Notes under the pieces: model-generated
Databases searched by the model: none
Told to the model about the DNA's origin: nothing
The model's input: only the letters and a program-made list of their open reading frames with translations
In this document: one piece after another, positions 21,012-34,470 of the stretch
Layout: each line of letters starts with the position of its first letter
How positions within the stretch are numbered: position 1 is the first letter of the stretch
Translations under genes and position numbers: made by a program
Assembly (NCBI GenBank): GCA_023634235.1
Contig: JAMKCF010000002.1
Coordinates: forward strand, 11,731,091-11,795,090
DNA length: 64,000 nucleotides
From: Pisaster brevispinus
Taxonomy: Eukaryota; Echinodermata; Asteroidea; Forcipulatida; Asteriidae
Direction of reading: 5' to 3'

Positions 21012-23417
21012 TCTGAGGTTGATTTGACCGTACTTACTTTGTCTTTGTTTCTTTGACAGCTTTGTGTACAAAAATCCCATCGGGGTTGCTTTTGAGGAGC
21101 GTTCTGAGTAGCCCCACCTCCTGGTCATTTCCGCTATGAAGCTTGCCCTCCGGGTCGCTAAAAGTTTAATTTTCGGATGCAAGGATATCCAAGGCAGACT
21201 CCGGTACACATTTTGTCTCTCTAGCATTTCTAGTTCATGAGTTATTCCCAATCTTAGCTGAATAATTATTCCGTACCTTTTTGTGCCGGCTTTTTCTCAC
21301 CGGCGATGACGTAGGCATGTAATACAGTGGAGTTTCGGGCAGCCCTACTTCCAGGAGGCTGGCCTCGCCTACAAAATCCTGATCTTAACGAAACTCACGG
21401 TAGAGAGAGCCCTTGATACGGGCTTTCCAATGGTGTAAAACTTGTAAAGATCCAGTATTATTCTGAGGCTGACTTGACCGTGCTTAATACTTTGTCTTTG
21501 TTTCTTTGACAGCTCTGTGTACAAAAATCCCATTGGGGATGCTTTTGAGGAGCGTTCTGAGTAGCCCTACCTCCTGGTCATTTCCGCTAAGAAGCTTGCC
21601 CTCCGGGTCGCTAAAAGTTTAATTTTCGGATGCAAGGATATCCAAGGCAGACTCCGGTACACATTTTGTCTCTCTAGCATTTCTAGTTCATGAGTTATTC
21701 CCTACCTTAGCTGAATAATTATTGCGGACCTTTTTGTGCCGGCTTTTTCTCACCGGCGATGACGTAGACTTGTAATACAGTGGAGTTTCGGGCAGCCCTA
21801 TTTCCAGGAGGCTGGCCTCGCCTACAAAATCTTGATCTTAACGAAACTCACGGTAGAGAGAGCCCTTGAGACGGGCTTTCCAATGGTGTAAAACTTGTAA
21901 AGATCCAGTATTATTCTGAGGCTGATTTGACCGTGCTTACTTTGTCTTTGTTTCTTTGACAGCTCTGTGTACAAAAATCCCATTGGGGATGCTTTTAAGG
22001 AGCATTCTGAATAGCCCCACCTCCTGGTCATTTCCGCTATTAAGTTTGCCCTCCAGGTCGCTAAAAGTTTGATTTTCGGATGCAGGGATATCCAAGGCTG
22101 ACTCAGGTACACATTTTGTCTCTCTAGCATTTCTAGTTTATGAATAATTCCCAACCTTAGCTGAGAAATTATTCCGGACCTTTTTGTGCCGGCTTTTTCT
22201 CACCGGCGATGACGTAGGCATGTAATACAGTGGAGTTTCGGGCAGCCCTACTTCCAGGAAGCTGGCCTCGCCTACAAAATTCTGATCTTAACGAAACTCA
22301 CGGTAGAGAGAGTCCTTGAGACGGGCTTTCCAATGGTGTAAAACTTTTGAAGATCCATTATTATTCTGAGGCTGATTTGACCGTGCTTACTTTGTCTTTG
22401 TTTATTTGACAGCTCTGTGTACAAAAATCCCATTGGGGATGCTTTTGAGGAGCGTTCTGAGTAGCCCCACCTCTAGGTCATTTCCGCTATGAAGCTTGCC
22501 CTCCGGGTCAATAAAAGTTTGATTTTCAGATGCAGGGATATCCAAGGCAGACTCCGGTACACATTTTGTCTCTCTAGCATTTCTAGTTCATGAGTTATTC
22601 CCAACCTTAGCTGAAAAATTATTCCGGACCTTTTTGTGCCGGCTTTTTCTCACCGGCGATGACGTAGGCATGTAATACAGTGGAGTTTCGGGCAGCCCTA
22701 CTTCCAGGAGGCTGGCCTCGCCTACAAAATCTTGATCTTAACGAAACTCACGGTAGAGAGAGTCCTTGAGACGGGCTTTCCAATCGTGTAAAACTTGTGA
22801 AGATCCAGTTTTATTCTGAGGCTGACTTGACCGTGCTTACTTTGTCTTTGTTTCTTTGACAGCTCTGTGTACAAAAATCCCATTGGGGATGCTTTTGAGG
22901 AGCGTTCTGAGTAGCCCCACCTCCTGGTCATTTCCGCTATGAAGCTTGCCCTCCAGGTCGCTAAAAGTTTAATTTTCGGATGCAGGGATATCCAAGGCAG
23001 ACTCAGGTACAAATTTTGTCTCTCTAGCATTTCTAGTTCATGAGTTATTCCCAACCTTAGCTGAGAAATTATTCCGGACCTTTTTGTGCCGGCTTTTTCT
23101 CACCAGCGATGACGTAGGCATGTAATACAGTGGAGTTTCGGGCAGCCCTACTTCCAGGAGGCTGGCCTCGCCTACAAAATCCTGATCTTAACGAAAATCA
23201 CGGTAGAGAGTGTCCTTGAGACGGGCGTTCCAATGAAGTTAAACTTGTAAAGATCCAGTATTATTCTGAGGCTGATTTGACCGTGCTTACTTTGTCTTTG
23301 TTTCTTTGACAGCTCTGTGTACAAAAATCCCATTGGGGATGCTTTTGAGGAGCATTCTGAGTAGCCCCACCTCCTGGTCATTTCCGCTATTAAGTTTGCC
23401 CTCCAGGTCGCTAAAAG

Positions 23418-23690
23418 TTTGTCTCTCTAGCATTTCTAGTTCATGAGTTATTCCCAACCTTAGCTGAATAATTATTCCGGACCTTTTTGTGCCGGCTTTT
23501 TCTCACCGTCGATGACGTAGACATGTAACACAGTGGAGTCAAAGATCCAGTATTATTCTGAGGCTGATTTGACCGTGCTTACTTTGTCAGACTCAGGTAC
23601 AAATTTTGTCTCTCTAGCATTTCTAGTTCATGAGTTATTCCCAACCTTAGCTGAGAAATTATTCCGGACCTTTTTGTGCCGGCTGGCCTC
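23418..23690. repeat. Chimeric, multiply deleted monomers (copy 1)
   Basis: Four abnormal joins lie within 275 bp: AAAAGTTT|GTCTCTC near 23420, GTGGAGT|CAAAGATCC near 23540, CTTTGTC|AGACTCAGG near 23588, and GCCGGCT|GGCCTCG near 23684. The last has GGCT present at both breakpoints. Parts of three monomers are compressed into two shortened ones. Confidence 0.85.
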
Positions 23691-25288
23691 GCCTACAAAA
23701 TCCTGATCTAAACGAAAATCACGGTAGAGAGAGTCCTTGAGACGGGCGTTCCAATGAAGTTAAACTTGTAAAGATCCAGTATTATTCTGAGGCTGATTTG
23801 ACCGTGCTTACTTTGTCTTTGTTTCTTTGACAGCTCTGTGTACAAAAATCCCATTGGGGATGCTTTTGAGGAGCATTCTGAATAGCCCCACCTCCTGGTC
23901 ATTTCCGCTATTAAGTTTGCCCTCCAGGTCGCTAAAAGTTTGATTTTCGGATGCAGGGATATCCAAGGCTGACTCAGGTACACTATTTGTCTCTCTAGCA
24001 TTTCTAGTTTATGAATAATTCCCAACCTTAGCTGAGAAATTATTCCGGACCTTTTTGTGCCGGCTTTTTCTCACCGGCGATGACGTAGGCATGTAATACA
24101 GTGGAGTTTCGGGCAGCCCTACTTCCAGGAGGCTGGCCTCGCCTACAAAATTCTGATCTTAACGAAACTCACGGTAGAGAGAGTCCTTGAGACGGGCTTT
24201 CCAATGGTGTAAAACTTGTGAAGATCCAGTATTGTTCTGAGGCTGATTTGACCGTGCTTACTTTGTCTTTGTTTCTTTGACAGCTCTGTGTACAAAAATC
24301 CCATTGGGGATGCTTTTGAGGAGCGTTCTGAGTAGCCCCACCTCTAGGTCATTTCCGCTATGAAGCTTGCCCTCCGGGTCAATAAAAGTTTGATTTTCAG
24401 ATGCAGGGATATCCAAGGCAGACTCCGGTACACATTTTGTCTCTCTAGCATTTCTAGTTCATGAGTTATTCCCAACCTTAGCTGAAAAATTATTCCGGAC
24501 CTTTTTGTGCCGGCTTTTTCTCACCGGCGATGACGTAGGCATGTAATACAGTGGAGTTTCGGGCAGCCCTACTTCCAGGAGGCTGGCCTCGCCTACAAAA
24601 TCTTGATCTTAACGAAACTCACGGTAGAGAGAGTCCTTGAGACGGGCTTTCCAATCGTGTAAAACTTGTGAAGATCCAGTTTTATTCTGAGGCTGACTTG
24701 ACCGTGCTTACTTTGTCTTTGTTTCTTTGACAGCTCTGTGTACAAAAATCCCATTGGGGATGCTTTTGAGGAGCGTTCTGAGTAGCCCCACCTCCTGGTC
24801 ATTTCCGCTATGAAGCTTGCCCTCCAGGTCGCTAAAAGTTTAATTTTCGGATGCAGGGATATCCAAGGCAGACTCAGGTACAAATTTTGTCTCTCTAGCA
24901 TTTCTAGTTCATGAGTTATTCCCAACCTTAGCTGAGAAATTATTCCGGACCTTTTTGTGCCGGCTTTTTCTCACCAGCGATGACGTAGGCATGTAATACA
25001 GTGGAGTTTCGGGCAGCCCTACTTCCAGGAGGCTGGCCTCGCCTACAAAATCCTGATCTTAACGAAAATCACGGTAGAGAGTGTCCTTGAGACGGGCGTT
25101 CCAATGAAGTTAAACTTGTAAAGATCCAGTATTATTCTGAGGCTGATTTGACCGTGCTTACTTTGTCTTTGTTTCTTTGACAGCTCTGTGTACAAAAATC
25201 CCATTGGGGATGCTTTTGAGGAGCATTCTGAATAGCCCCACCTCCTGGTCATTTCCGCTATTAAGTTTGCCCTCCAGGTCGCTAAAAG

Positions 25289-25561
25289 TTTGTCTCTCTA
25301 GCATTTCTAGTTCATGAGTTATTCCCAACCTTAGCTGAATAATTATTCCGGACCTTTTTGTGCCGGCTTTTTCTCACCGTCGATGACGTAGACATGTAAC
25401 ACAGTGGAGTCAAAGATCCAGTATTATTCTGAGGCTGATTTGACCGTGCTTACTTTGTCAGACTCAGGTACAAATTTTGTCTCTCTAGCATTTCTAGTTC
25501 ATGAGTTATTCCCAACCTTAGCTGAGAAATTATTCCGGACCTTTTTGTGCCGGCTGGCCTC
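25289..25561. repeat. Chimeric, multiply deleted monomers (copy 2)
   Basis: Carries the same four joins as 23418-23690, 1,871 bp downstream. It was therefore copied by block duplication after the deletions had formed. Confidence 0.85.
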
Positions 25562-26879
25562 GCCTACAAAATCCTGATCTAAACGAAAATCACGGTAGAG
25601 AGAGTCCTTGAGACGGGCGTTCCAATGAAGTTAAACTTGTAAAGATCCAGTATTATTCTGAGGCTGATTTGACCGTGCTTACTTTGTCTTTGTTTCTTTG
25701 ACAGCTCTGTGTACAAAAATCCCATTGGGGATGCTTTTGAGGAGCATTCTGAATAGCCCCACCTCCTGGTCATTTCCGCTATTAAGTTTGCCCTCCAGGT
25801 CGCTAAAAGTTTGATTTTCGGATGCGGGGATATCCAAGGCTGACTCAGGTACACTATTTGTCTCTCTAGCATTTCTAGTTTATGAATAATTCCCAACCTT
25901 AGCTGAGAAATTATTCCGGACCTTTTTGTGCCGGCTTTTTCTCACCGGCGATGACGTAGGCATGTAATACAGTGGAGTTTCGGGCAGCCCTACTTCCAGG
26001 AGGCTGGCCTCGCCTACAAAATTCTGATCTTAACGAAACTCACGGTAGAGAGAGTCCTTGAGACGGGCTTTCCAATGGTGTAAAACTTGTGAAGATCCAG
26101 TATTGTTCTGATGCTGATTTGACCGTGCTTACTTTGTCTTTGTTTCTTTGACAGCTCTGTGTACAAAAATCCCATTGGGGATGCTTTTGAGGAGCGTTCT
26201 GAGTAGCCCCACCTCTAGGTCATTTCCGCTATGAAGCTTGCCCTCCGGGTCAATAAAAGTTTGATTTTCAGATGCAGGGATATCCAAGGCAGACTCCGGT
26301 ACACATTTTGTCTCTCTAGCATTTCTAGTTCATGAGTTATTCCCAACCTTAGCTGAAAAATTATTCCGGACCTTTTTGTGCCGGCTTTTTCTCACCGGCG
26401 ATGACGTAGGCATGTAATACAGTGGAGTTTCGGGCAGCCCTACTTCCAGGAGGCTGGCCTCGCCTACAAAATCCTGATCTTAACGAAACTCACAGTAGAG
26501 AGAGCCCTTGATACGGGCTTTCCAATGGTGTAAAACTTGTAAAGATCCAGTATTATTCTGAGGCTGATTTGACCATGCTTACTTTGTCTTTGTTTCTTTG
26601 ACAGCTCTGTGTACAAAAATCCCATTGTGAATGCTTTTGAGGAGCGTTCTGAGTAGCCCCACCTCCTGGTCATTTCCGCTATGAAGCTTTCCCTCCAGGT
26701 CGATAAAAGTTTGCTTTTCAGATGCAGGGATATCCAAGGCTGACTCAGGTACACATTTTGTCTCTCTAGCATTTCTAGTTTATGAATAATTCCCAACCTT
26801 AGCTGAGAAATTATTCCGGACCTTTTTGTGCCGGCTTTTTCTCACCGGCGATGACGTAGGCATGTAATACAGTGGAGTT

Positions 26880-29800
26880 TCGTGCAGCCCTACTTCCAGG
26901 AAGCTAGCCTCGCCTACAAAATCGTGATCTTAACGAAACTCACGGTAGAGAGAGCCCTTGAGACGGGCTTTCCAATGGTGTAAAACTTATGACGATCCAG
27001 TATTATTCTGAGGCTGATTTGACCGTGCTTACTTTGTCTTTGTTTCTTTGACAGCTCTGTGTACACAAATCCCATTGGGGATGCTTTTGAGGAGCGTTCT
27101 GAGTAGCCCCACCTCCTGGTCATTTCCGCTATGAAGCTTGCCCTCCAGGTCGCTAAAAGTTTAATTTTCGGATGCAGGGATATCCAAGGCAGACTCAGGT
27201 ACAAATTTTGTCTCTCTAGCATTTCTAGTTCATGAGTTATTCCCAACCTTAGCTGAGAAATTATTCCGGACCTTTTTGTGCCGGCTTTTTCTCACCAGCG
27301 ATGACGTAGGCATGTAATACAGTGGAGTTTCGGGCAGCCCTACTTGCAGGAGGCTGGCCTCGCCTACAAAATCCTGATCTTAACGAAAATCACGGTAGAG
27401 AGTGTCGTTGAGACGGGCGTTCCAATGAAGTTAAACTTATGACGATCCAGTATTATTCTGAGGCTGATTTGACCGTGCTTACTTTGTCTTTGTTTCTTTG
27501 ACAGCTCTGTGTACAAAAATCCCATTGGGGATGCTTTTGAGGAGCGTTCTGAGTAGCCCCAGCTCCTGGTCATTTCCGCTATGAAGCTTGCCCTCCGGGT
27601 CGCTAAAAGTTTACTTTTCGGATGCAAGGATATCCAAGGCAGACTCCGGTACACATTTTGTCTCTCTAGCATTTCTAGTTCATGAGTTATTCCCAACCTT
27701 AGCTGAATAATTATTCCGGACCTTTTTGTGCCGGCTTTTTCTCACCGTCGATGACGTAGACATGTAACACAGTGGAGTTTCGGGCAGCCCTACTTGCAGG
27801 AGGCTGGCCTCGCCTACAAAATTCTGATCTTAACGAAACTCACGGTAGAGAGAGTCCTTGAGACGGGCTTTCCAATGTTGTAAAACTTGTGAAGATCCAG
27901 TATTATTCTGAGGCTGATTTGACCGTGCTTACTTTGTCTTTGTTTATTTGACAGCTCTGTGTACAAAAATTCCATTGGGGATGCTTTTGAGGAGCGTTCT
28001 GAGTAGCCCCACCTCTAGGTCATTTCCGCTATGAAGCTTGCCCTCCGGGTCTATAAAAATTTGATTTTCAGATGCACGGATATCCAAGGCAGACTCCGGT
28101 ACACATTTTGTCTCTCTAGCATTTCTAGTTCATGAGTTATTCCCAACCTTAGCTGAAAAATTATTCCGGACCTTTTTGTGCCGGCTTTTTCTCACCGGCG
28201 ATGACGTAGGCATGTAATACAGTGGAGTTTCGGGCAGCCCTACTTCCAGGAGGCTGGCCTCGCCTTCAAAATCTTGATCTTAACGAAACTCACGGTAGAG
28301 AGAGCCCTTGATACGGGCTTTCCAATGGTGTAAAACTTGTAAAGATCCAGTATTATTCTGAGGCTGATTTGACCGTGCTTACTTTGTCTTTGTTTCTTTG
28401 ACAGCTCTGTGTACAAAAATCCCATTGGGGATGCTTTTGAGGAGCGTTCTGAGTAGCCCCACCTCCTGGTCATTTCCGCTATGAAGCTTGCCCTCCAGGT
28501 CAATAAAAGTTTGATTTTCGGATGCAGGGATATCCAAGGCAGACTCAGGTACAAATTTTGTCTCTCTAGCATTTCTAGTTCATGAGTTATTCCCAACCTT
28601 AGCTGAGAAATTATTCCGGACCTTTTTGTGCCGGCTGGCCTCGCCTACAAAATCCTGATCTAAACGAAAATCACGGTAGAGAGAGTCCTTGAGACGGGCG
28701 TTCCAATGAAGTTAAACTTGTAAAGATCCAGTATTATTCTGAGGCTGATTTGACCGTGCTTACTTTGTCTTTGTTTCTTTGACAGCTCTGTGTACAAAAA
28801 TCCCATTGGGGATGCTTTTGAGGAGCATTCTGAATAGCCCCACCTCCTGGTCATTTCCGCTATTAAGTTTGCCCTCCAGGTCGCTAAAAGTTTGATTTTC
28901 GGATGCAGGGATATCCAAGGCTGACTCAGGTACACTATTTGTCTCTCTAGCATTTCTAGTTCATGAGTTATTCCCAACCTTAGCTGAATAATTATTCCGG
29001 ACCTTTTGGTGCCGGCTTTTTCTCACCGGCGTTGACGTAGGCATGTAATACAGTGGAGTTTCGGGCAGCCCTACTTCCAGGAAGCTAGCCTCGCCTACAA
29101 AATCGTGATCTTAACGAAACTCACGGTAGAGAGAGCCCTTGAGACGGGCTTTCCAATGGTGTAAAACTTATGACGATCCAGTATTATTCTGAGGCTGATT
29201 TGACCGTGCTTACTTTGTCTTTGTTTCTTTGACAGCTCTGTGTACACAAATCCCATTGGGGATGCTTTTGAGGAGCGTTCTGAGTAGCCCCACCTCCTGG
29301 TCATTTCCGCTATGAAGCTTGCCCTCCAGGTCGCTAAAAGTTTAATTTTCGGATGCAGGGATATCCAAGGCAGACTCAGGTACAAATTTTGTCTCTCTAG
29401 CATTTCTAGTTCATGAGTTATTCCCAACCTTAGCTGAGAAATTATTCCGGACCTTTTTGTGCCGGCTTTTTCTCACCAGCGATGACGTAGGCATGTAATA
29501 CAGTGGAGTTTCGGGCAGCCCTACTTGCAGGAGGCTGGCCTCGCCTACAAAATCCTGATCTTAACGAAAATCACGGTAGAGAGTGTCGTTGAGACGGGCG
29601 TTCCAATGAAGTTAAACTTATGACGATCCAGTATTATTCTGAGGCTGATTTGACCGTACTTACTTTGTCTTTGTTTCTTTGACAGCTCTGTGTACAAAAA
29701 TCCCATTGGGTATGCTTTTGAGGAGCGTTCTGAGTAGCCCCAGCTCCTGGTCATTTCCGCTATGAAGCTTGCCCTCCGGGTCGCTAAAAGTTTACTTTTC

Positions 29801-30420
29801 GGATGCAAGGATATCCAAGGCAGACTCCGGTACACATTTTGTCTCTCTAGCATTTCTAGTTCATGAGTTATTCCCAACCTTAGCTAAATAATTATTCCGG
29901 ACCTTTTTGTGCCGGCTTTTTCTCCAGTCGATGACGTAGACATGTAACACAGTGGAGTTTCGGGCAGCCCTACTTGCAGGAGGCTGGCCTCGCCTACAAA
30001 ATTCTGATCTTAACGAAACTCACGGTAGAGAGAGTCCTTGAGACGGGCTTTCCAATGTTGTAAAACTTGTGAAGATCCAGTATTATTCTGAGGCTGATTT
30101 GACCGTGCTTACTTTGTCTTTGTTTATTTGACAGCTCTGTGTACAAAAATTCCATTGGGGATGCTTTTGAGGAGCGTTCTGAGTAGCCCCACCTCTAGGT
30201 CATTTCCGCTATGAAGCTTGCCCTCCGGGTCGATAAAAGTTTGATTTTCAGATGCAGGGATATCCAAGGCAGACTCCGGTACACATTTTGTCTCTCTAGC
30301 ATTTCTAATTCATGAGTTATTGCAACCTTAGCTGAAAAATTATTCCGGACCTTTTTGTGCCGGCTTTTTCTCACCGGCGATGACGTAGGCATGTAATACA
30401 GTGGAGTTTCATGCAGCCCT
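26880..30420. repeat. Higher-order repeat: ~2,181-bp block, second copy shorter
   Basis: AAGCTAGCCTCGCCTAC (26901/29082), GTACACAAATCCC (about 27061/29242), CCAGCTCCTGG (about 27559/29740) and CACAGTGGAG after ACATGTAA (about 27764/29945) recur in order at about 2,181 bp. The second copy gives way near 30420. Confidence 0.82.
28629..28641. other. Third copy of the GCCGGCT|GGCCTCG deletion join
   Basis: Only the last of the four joins seen at 23684 and 25555 is present here; the neighbouring monomer is full length. This deletion therefore either arose first or was separated from the others by recombination. Confidence 0.8.
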
Positions 30421-30890
30421 ACTTCCAGGGAGCTAGCCTCGCCTACAAAATCGTGATCTTAACGAAACTCACGGTAGAGAGAGCCCTTGAGGCGGGCTTT
30501 CCAATGGTGTAAAACTTATGACGATCCAGTATTATTCTGAGGCTGATTTGACCGTGCTTACTTTGTCTTTGTTTCTTTGACAGCTCTGTGTACACAAATC
30601 CCATTGGGGATGCTTTTGAGGAGCGTTCTGAGTAGCCCCACCTCCTGGTCATTTCCGCTGTGAAGCTTGCCCTCCAGGTCGCTAAAAGTTTGATTTTCGG
30701 ATGCAGGGATATCCAAAGCAGACTCAGGTACAAATTTTGTCTCTCTAGCATTTCCAGTTCATGAGTTATTCCCAACCTTAGCTGAAAAATTATTCCTTAC
30801 CTTTTTGTGCCGGCTTTTTCTCACCGGCGATGACGTAGGCATGTAATACAGTGGAGTTTCGGGCAGCCCTACTTCCAGGAGGCTGGCCTC

Positions 30891-33480
30891 GCCTACAAAA
30901 TCCTGATCTTAACGAAAATCACGGTAGAGAGAGTCCTTGAGACGGGCGTTCCAATGAAGTAAAACTCATGACGATCCAGTATTATTCTGAGGCTGATTTG
31001 ACAGTGCTTACTTTGTCTTTGTTTCTTTGACAGCTCTGTGTACACAAATCTCATTAGGGGTGCTTTTGAGGAGCGTTCTGAGTAGCCCCACCTCCTGGTC
31101 ATTTCCGCTACAAAGCTTGCTCTCCGGGTCGCTAAAAGTTTAATTTTCGGATGCAGGGATTTCCAAGGCAGACTCAGGTACAAATTTTGTCTCTCTAGCA
31201 TTTCTAGTTCATGAGTTATTCCCTACCTTAGCTGAGAAATTATTCCGGACCTTTTTGTGCCGGCTTTTTCTCACCGGCGATGACGTAGGCATGTAATACA
31301 GTGGAGTTTCGGGCAGCCCTACTTCCAGGAGGCTGTCCTCGCTTACAAAATCCTGATCTTAACAAAACTCACGGTAGAGAGAGCCCTTGAGACGGGCTTT
31401 CTAATGGTGTAAAACTTGTGAAGATCTAGTATTATTCTGAGGCTGATTTGACCGTGCTTACTTTGTGTTTGTTTCTTTGACAGCTCTGTGTACAAAAATC
31501 CCATTGGGGATGCTTTTGAGGAGCGTATTGAGTAGCCCCACCTCCTGGTCATTTCCGCTATGAAGCTTGCCCTCCAGGTCGATAAAAGTTTGATTTTCGG
31601 ATGCTGGGATATCCAAGGCAGACTCAGGTACAAATTTTGTCTCTCTAGCATTTCTAGTTCATGAGTTATTCCCAACCTTAGCTGAGAAATTATTCCTTAC
31701 CTTTTTGTGCCGGCTTTTTCTCACCGGCGATGACGTAGGCATGTAATACAGTGGAGTTTCGGGCAGCCCTACTTGCAGGAGGCTGGCCTCGCCTACAAAA
31801 TCCTGATCATAACGAAACTCACGGCACAGAGAGCTCTTGAGACGGGCTTTCTAATGGTGTAAAACTTGTGAAGATCCAGTATTATTCTGAGGCTGATTTG
31901 ACCGTGCTTACTTTGTCTTTGTTTCTTTGACAGCTCTGTGTACACAAATCTCATTAGGGGTGCTTTTGAGGAGCGTTCTGAGTAGCCCCACCTCCTCGTC
32001 ATTTCCGCTACGAAGCTTGCCCTCCGGGTCGCTAAAAGTTTAATTTTCTGATGCAGGGATATCCAAGGCAGACTCAGGTACAAATTTTGTCTCTCTAGCA
32101 TTTCTAGTTCATGAGTTATTCCCTACTTTAGCTAAGAAATTATTCCTTACCTTTTTGTGCCGTCTTTTTCTCACCGGCGATGACGTAGGCATGTAATACA
32201 GTGGAGTTTCGGGCAGCCCTACTTCCAGGAGGCTGGCCTCGCCTACAAAATCCTGATCTTAACGAAAATCACGGTAGAGAGAGTCCTTGAGACGGGCGTT
32301 CCAATAAAGTAAAACTTATGACGATCCAGTATTATTCTGAGGCTGATTTGACCGTACTTACTTTGTCTTTGTTTCTTTGACAGCTCTGTGTACAAAAATC
32401 CAATTGGGGATGCTTTTGAGGAGCGTTCTGAGTAGCCCCACCTCCTGGTCATTTCCGCTATGAAGCTTGCCCTCCGGGTCGCTAAAAGTTTGATTTTCGG
32501 ATGCAGGGATATCCAAGGCAGACTCAGGTACAAATGTTGTATCTCTAGCATTTCTAGTTCATGAGTTATTCCCAACCTTAGCTGAGAAATTTTTCCGGAC
32601 GTTTTTGTGCCGGCTTTTTCTCACCGGCGATGACGTAGGCATGTAATACAGTGGAGTTTCGGGCAGCCCTACTTGCAGGATGCTGGCCTCGCCTACAAAA
32701 TCCTGATCTTAACGAAACTCACGGCACAGAAAGCCCTTGACACGGGCTTTCTAATGGTGTAAAACTTGTAAATATCCAGTATTATTCTGAGGCTGATGTG
32801 ACCGTGCTTACTTTGTCTTTGTTTCTTTGACAGCTCTGTGTACAAAAATCTCATTAGGGGTGCTTTTGAGGAGCGTTCTGAGTAGCCCCACCTCCTCGTC
32901 ATTTCCGCTATGAAGCTTGCCCTCCGGGTCGCTAAAAGTTTGATTTTCACATGCAGGGATATCAAAGGCAGACTCAGGTACAAATGTTGTCTCTCTAGCA
33001 TTTTTAGTTCATGAGTTATTCCCTACCTTATCTGAGAAATTATTCCGGACCTTTTTGTGCCGGCTTTTTCTCACCGGCGATGACGTAGGCATGTAATACA
33101 GTGGAGTTTCGGGCAGCCCTACTTCCAGGAGGCTGTCCTCGCTTACAAAATCCTGATCTTAACAAAACTCACGGTAGAGAGAGCCCTTGAGACGGGCTTT
33201 CCAATGGTGTAAAACTTGTGAAGATCCAGTATTATTCTGAGGCTGATTTGACCGTGCTTACTTTGTGTTTGTTTCTTTGACAGCTCTGTGTACAAAAATC
33301 CCATTGGGGTTGCTTTTGAGGAGCGTTCTGAGTAGCCCCACCTCCTGGTCTTATCCGCTATGAAGCTTGCCCTCCGGGTCGCTAAAATTTTGATTTTTGG
33401 TCGCAGGGATATCCAAGGCAGACTCAGGTACAAATTTTGTCTCTCTAGCATTTCTAGTTCATGAGTTATTCCCAACCTTT
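30891..33480. repeat. Satellite zone with CACAGAGAG and TTAGGGGTGC variants
   Basis: Transitional monomers. Markers include CTCATTAGGGGTGC, CTCCTCGTCATTTCC, CACGGCACAGA and CTTTGTGTTTG. Monomers of this kind reappear as an island at about 38089-38871 within the next zone. Confidence 0.65.
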
Positions 33481-33631
33481 GCTGAGAAATTATTCCGGAC
33501 CTTTTTGTGCCGGCTTTTTCTCACCGGCGATGACGTAGGCATGTAATACAGTGGAGTTTCGGGCAGCTCTACTTCCAGGAATCTGGCCTCGCCTACAAAA
33601 TCCTGATCTTAACGAAACTCACGGTAGAGAG

Positions 33632-33648
33632 AGCCCTTGAGACGGGCT
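33632..33648. repeat. Second small hairpin AGCCC/GGGCT (representative)
   Basis: AGCCCTTGAGACGGGCT has perfect 5-bp arms and a 7-base loop. AGTCC monomers keep it through a G:T pair, and AGCCCTTAAGATGGGCT monomers change only the loop. GACAGGCT monomers lose one pair. Confidence 0.4.
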
Positions 33649-34470
33649 TTCCAATGGTGTAAAACTTGTGAAGATCCAGTATTATTCTGAGGCTGATTTG
33701 ACCGTGCTTACTTTGTCTTTGTTTCTTTGACAGCTCTGTGTACAAAAATCCCATTGGGGATGCTTTTGAGGAGCGTTCTGAGTAGCCCCAGCTCCTGGTC
33801 ATTTCCGCTATGAAGCTTGACCTCCGGGTCGCTAAAAGTTTGATTTTCGGATGCAGGGATATCCAAAGCAGACTCAGGTACAAATGTTGTCTCTCTAGCA
33901 TTTCTAGTTCATGAGTTATTCCCAACCTTAGCTGAGAAATTATTCCGGACCTTTTTGTGCTGGCTTTTTCTCACCGGCGATGACGTAGGCATGTAATACA
34001 GTGGAGTTTCAGGCAGCCCTACTTCCAGGAATCTGGCCTCGCCTACAAAATCCTGATCTTAACGAAACTCACGGTAGAGAGAGCCCTTAAGATGGGCTTT
34101 CCAATGGTGTAAAACTTGTGAAGATCCAGTATTATTCTGAGGCTGATTTGACCGTGCTTACTTTGTCTTTGTTTCTTTGACAGCTCTGTGTACAAAAATC
34201 CCATAGGGGATGCTTTTGAGGAGCGTTCTGAGTAGCCCCAGCTCCTGGTCATTTCCGCTATGAAGCTTGACCTCCGGGTCGCTAAAAGTTTGATTTTCGG
34301 ATGCAGGGATATCCAAAGCAGACTCAGGTACAAATGTTGTCTCTCTAGCATTTCTAGTTCATGAGTTATTTCCAACCTTAGCTGAGAAATTATTCCGGAC
34401 CTATTTGTCCGGCTTTTTCTCACCGGCGTTGACGTAGGCATGTAATACAGTGGAGTTTCGGGCAGCCCTA

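Larger units (their letters stand above)
18950..21251. repeat. Higher-order repeat: ~1,434-bp block, partly duplicated
   Basis: Monomers with CTAGTTTATGAG and CCTACGGGTCGG (about 19170/20604), followed by monomers with an 85-bp internal duplication (19412/20846), recur 1,434 bp apart. Confidence 0.75.
22154..26463. repeat. Higher-order repeat: 1,871-bp block, two copies plus part of a third
   Basis: Blocks 1,871 bp apart share the same deletion scars (23418-23690 and 25289-25561), the CCACCTCTAGGTC marker (about 22470, 24341, 26212) and CACCAGCGATG (about 23102, 24973). The third copy stops matching near 26464. Confidence 0.88.
5411..30890. repeat. Main satellite zone B1
   Basis: Main-type monomers marked by frequent CCTCCAGGTCGCTAAAAG, GAAAATCACGG, and mixed GTGAAGATCC, ATGACGATCC and GTAAAGATCC variants. 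This is the most heterogeneous zone, with the largest higher-order repeats (2.7, 2.18 and 1.87 kb) and most of the rearranged monomers. Confidence 0.75.
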
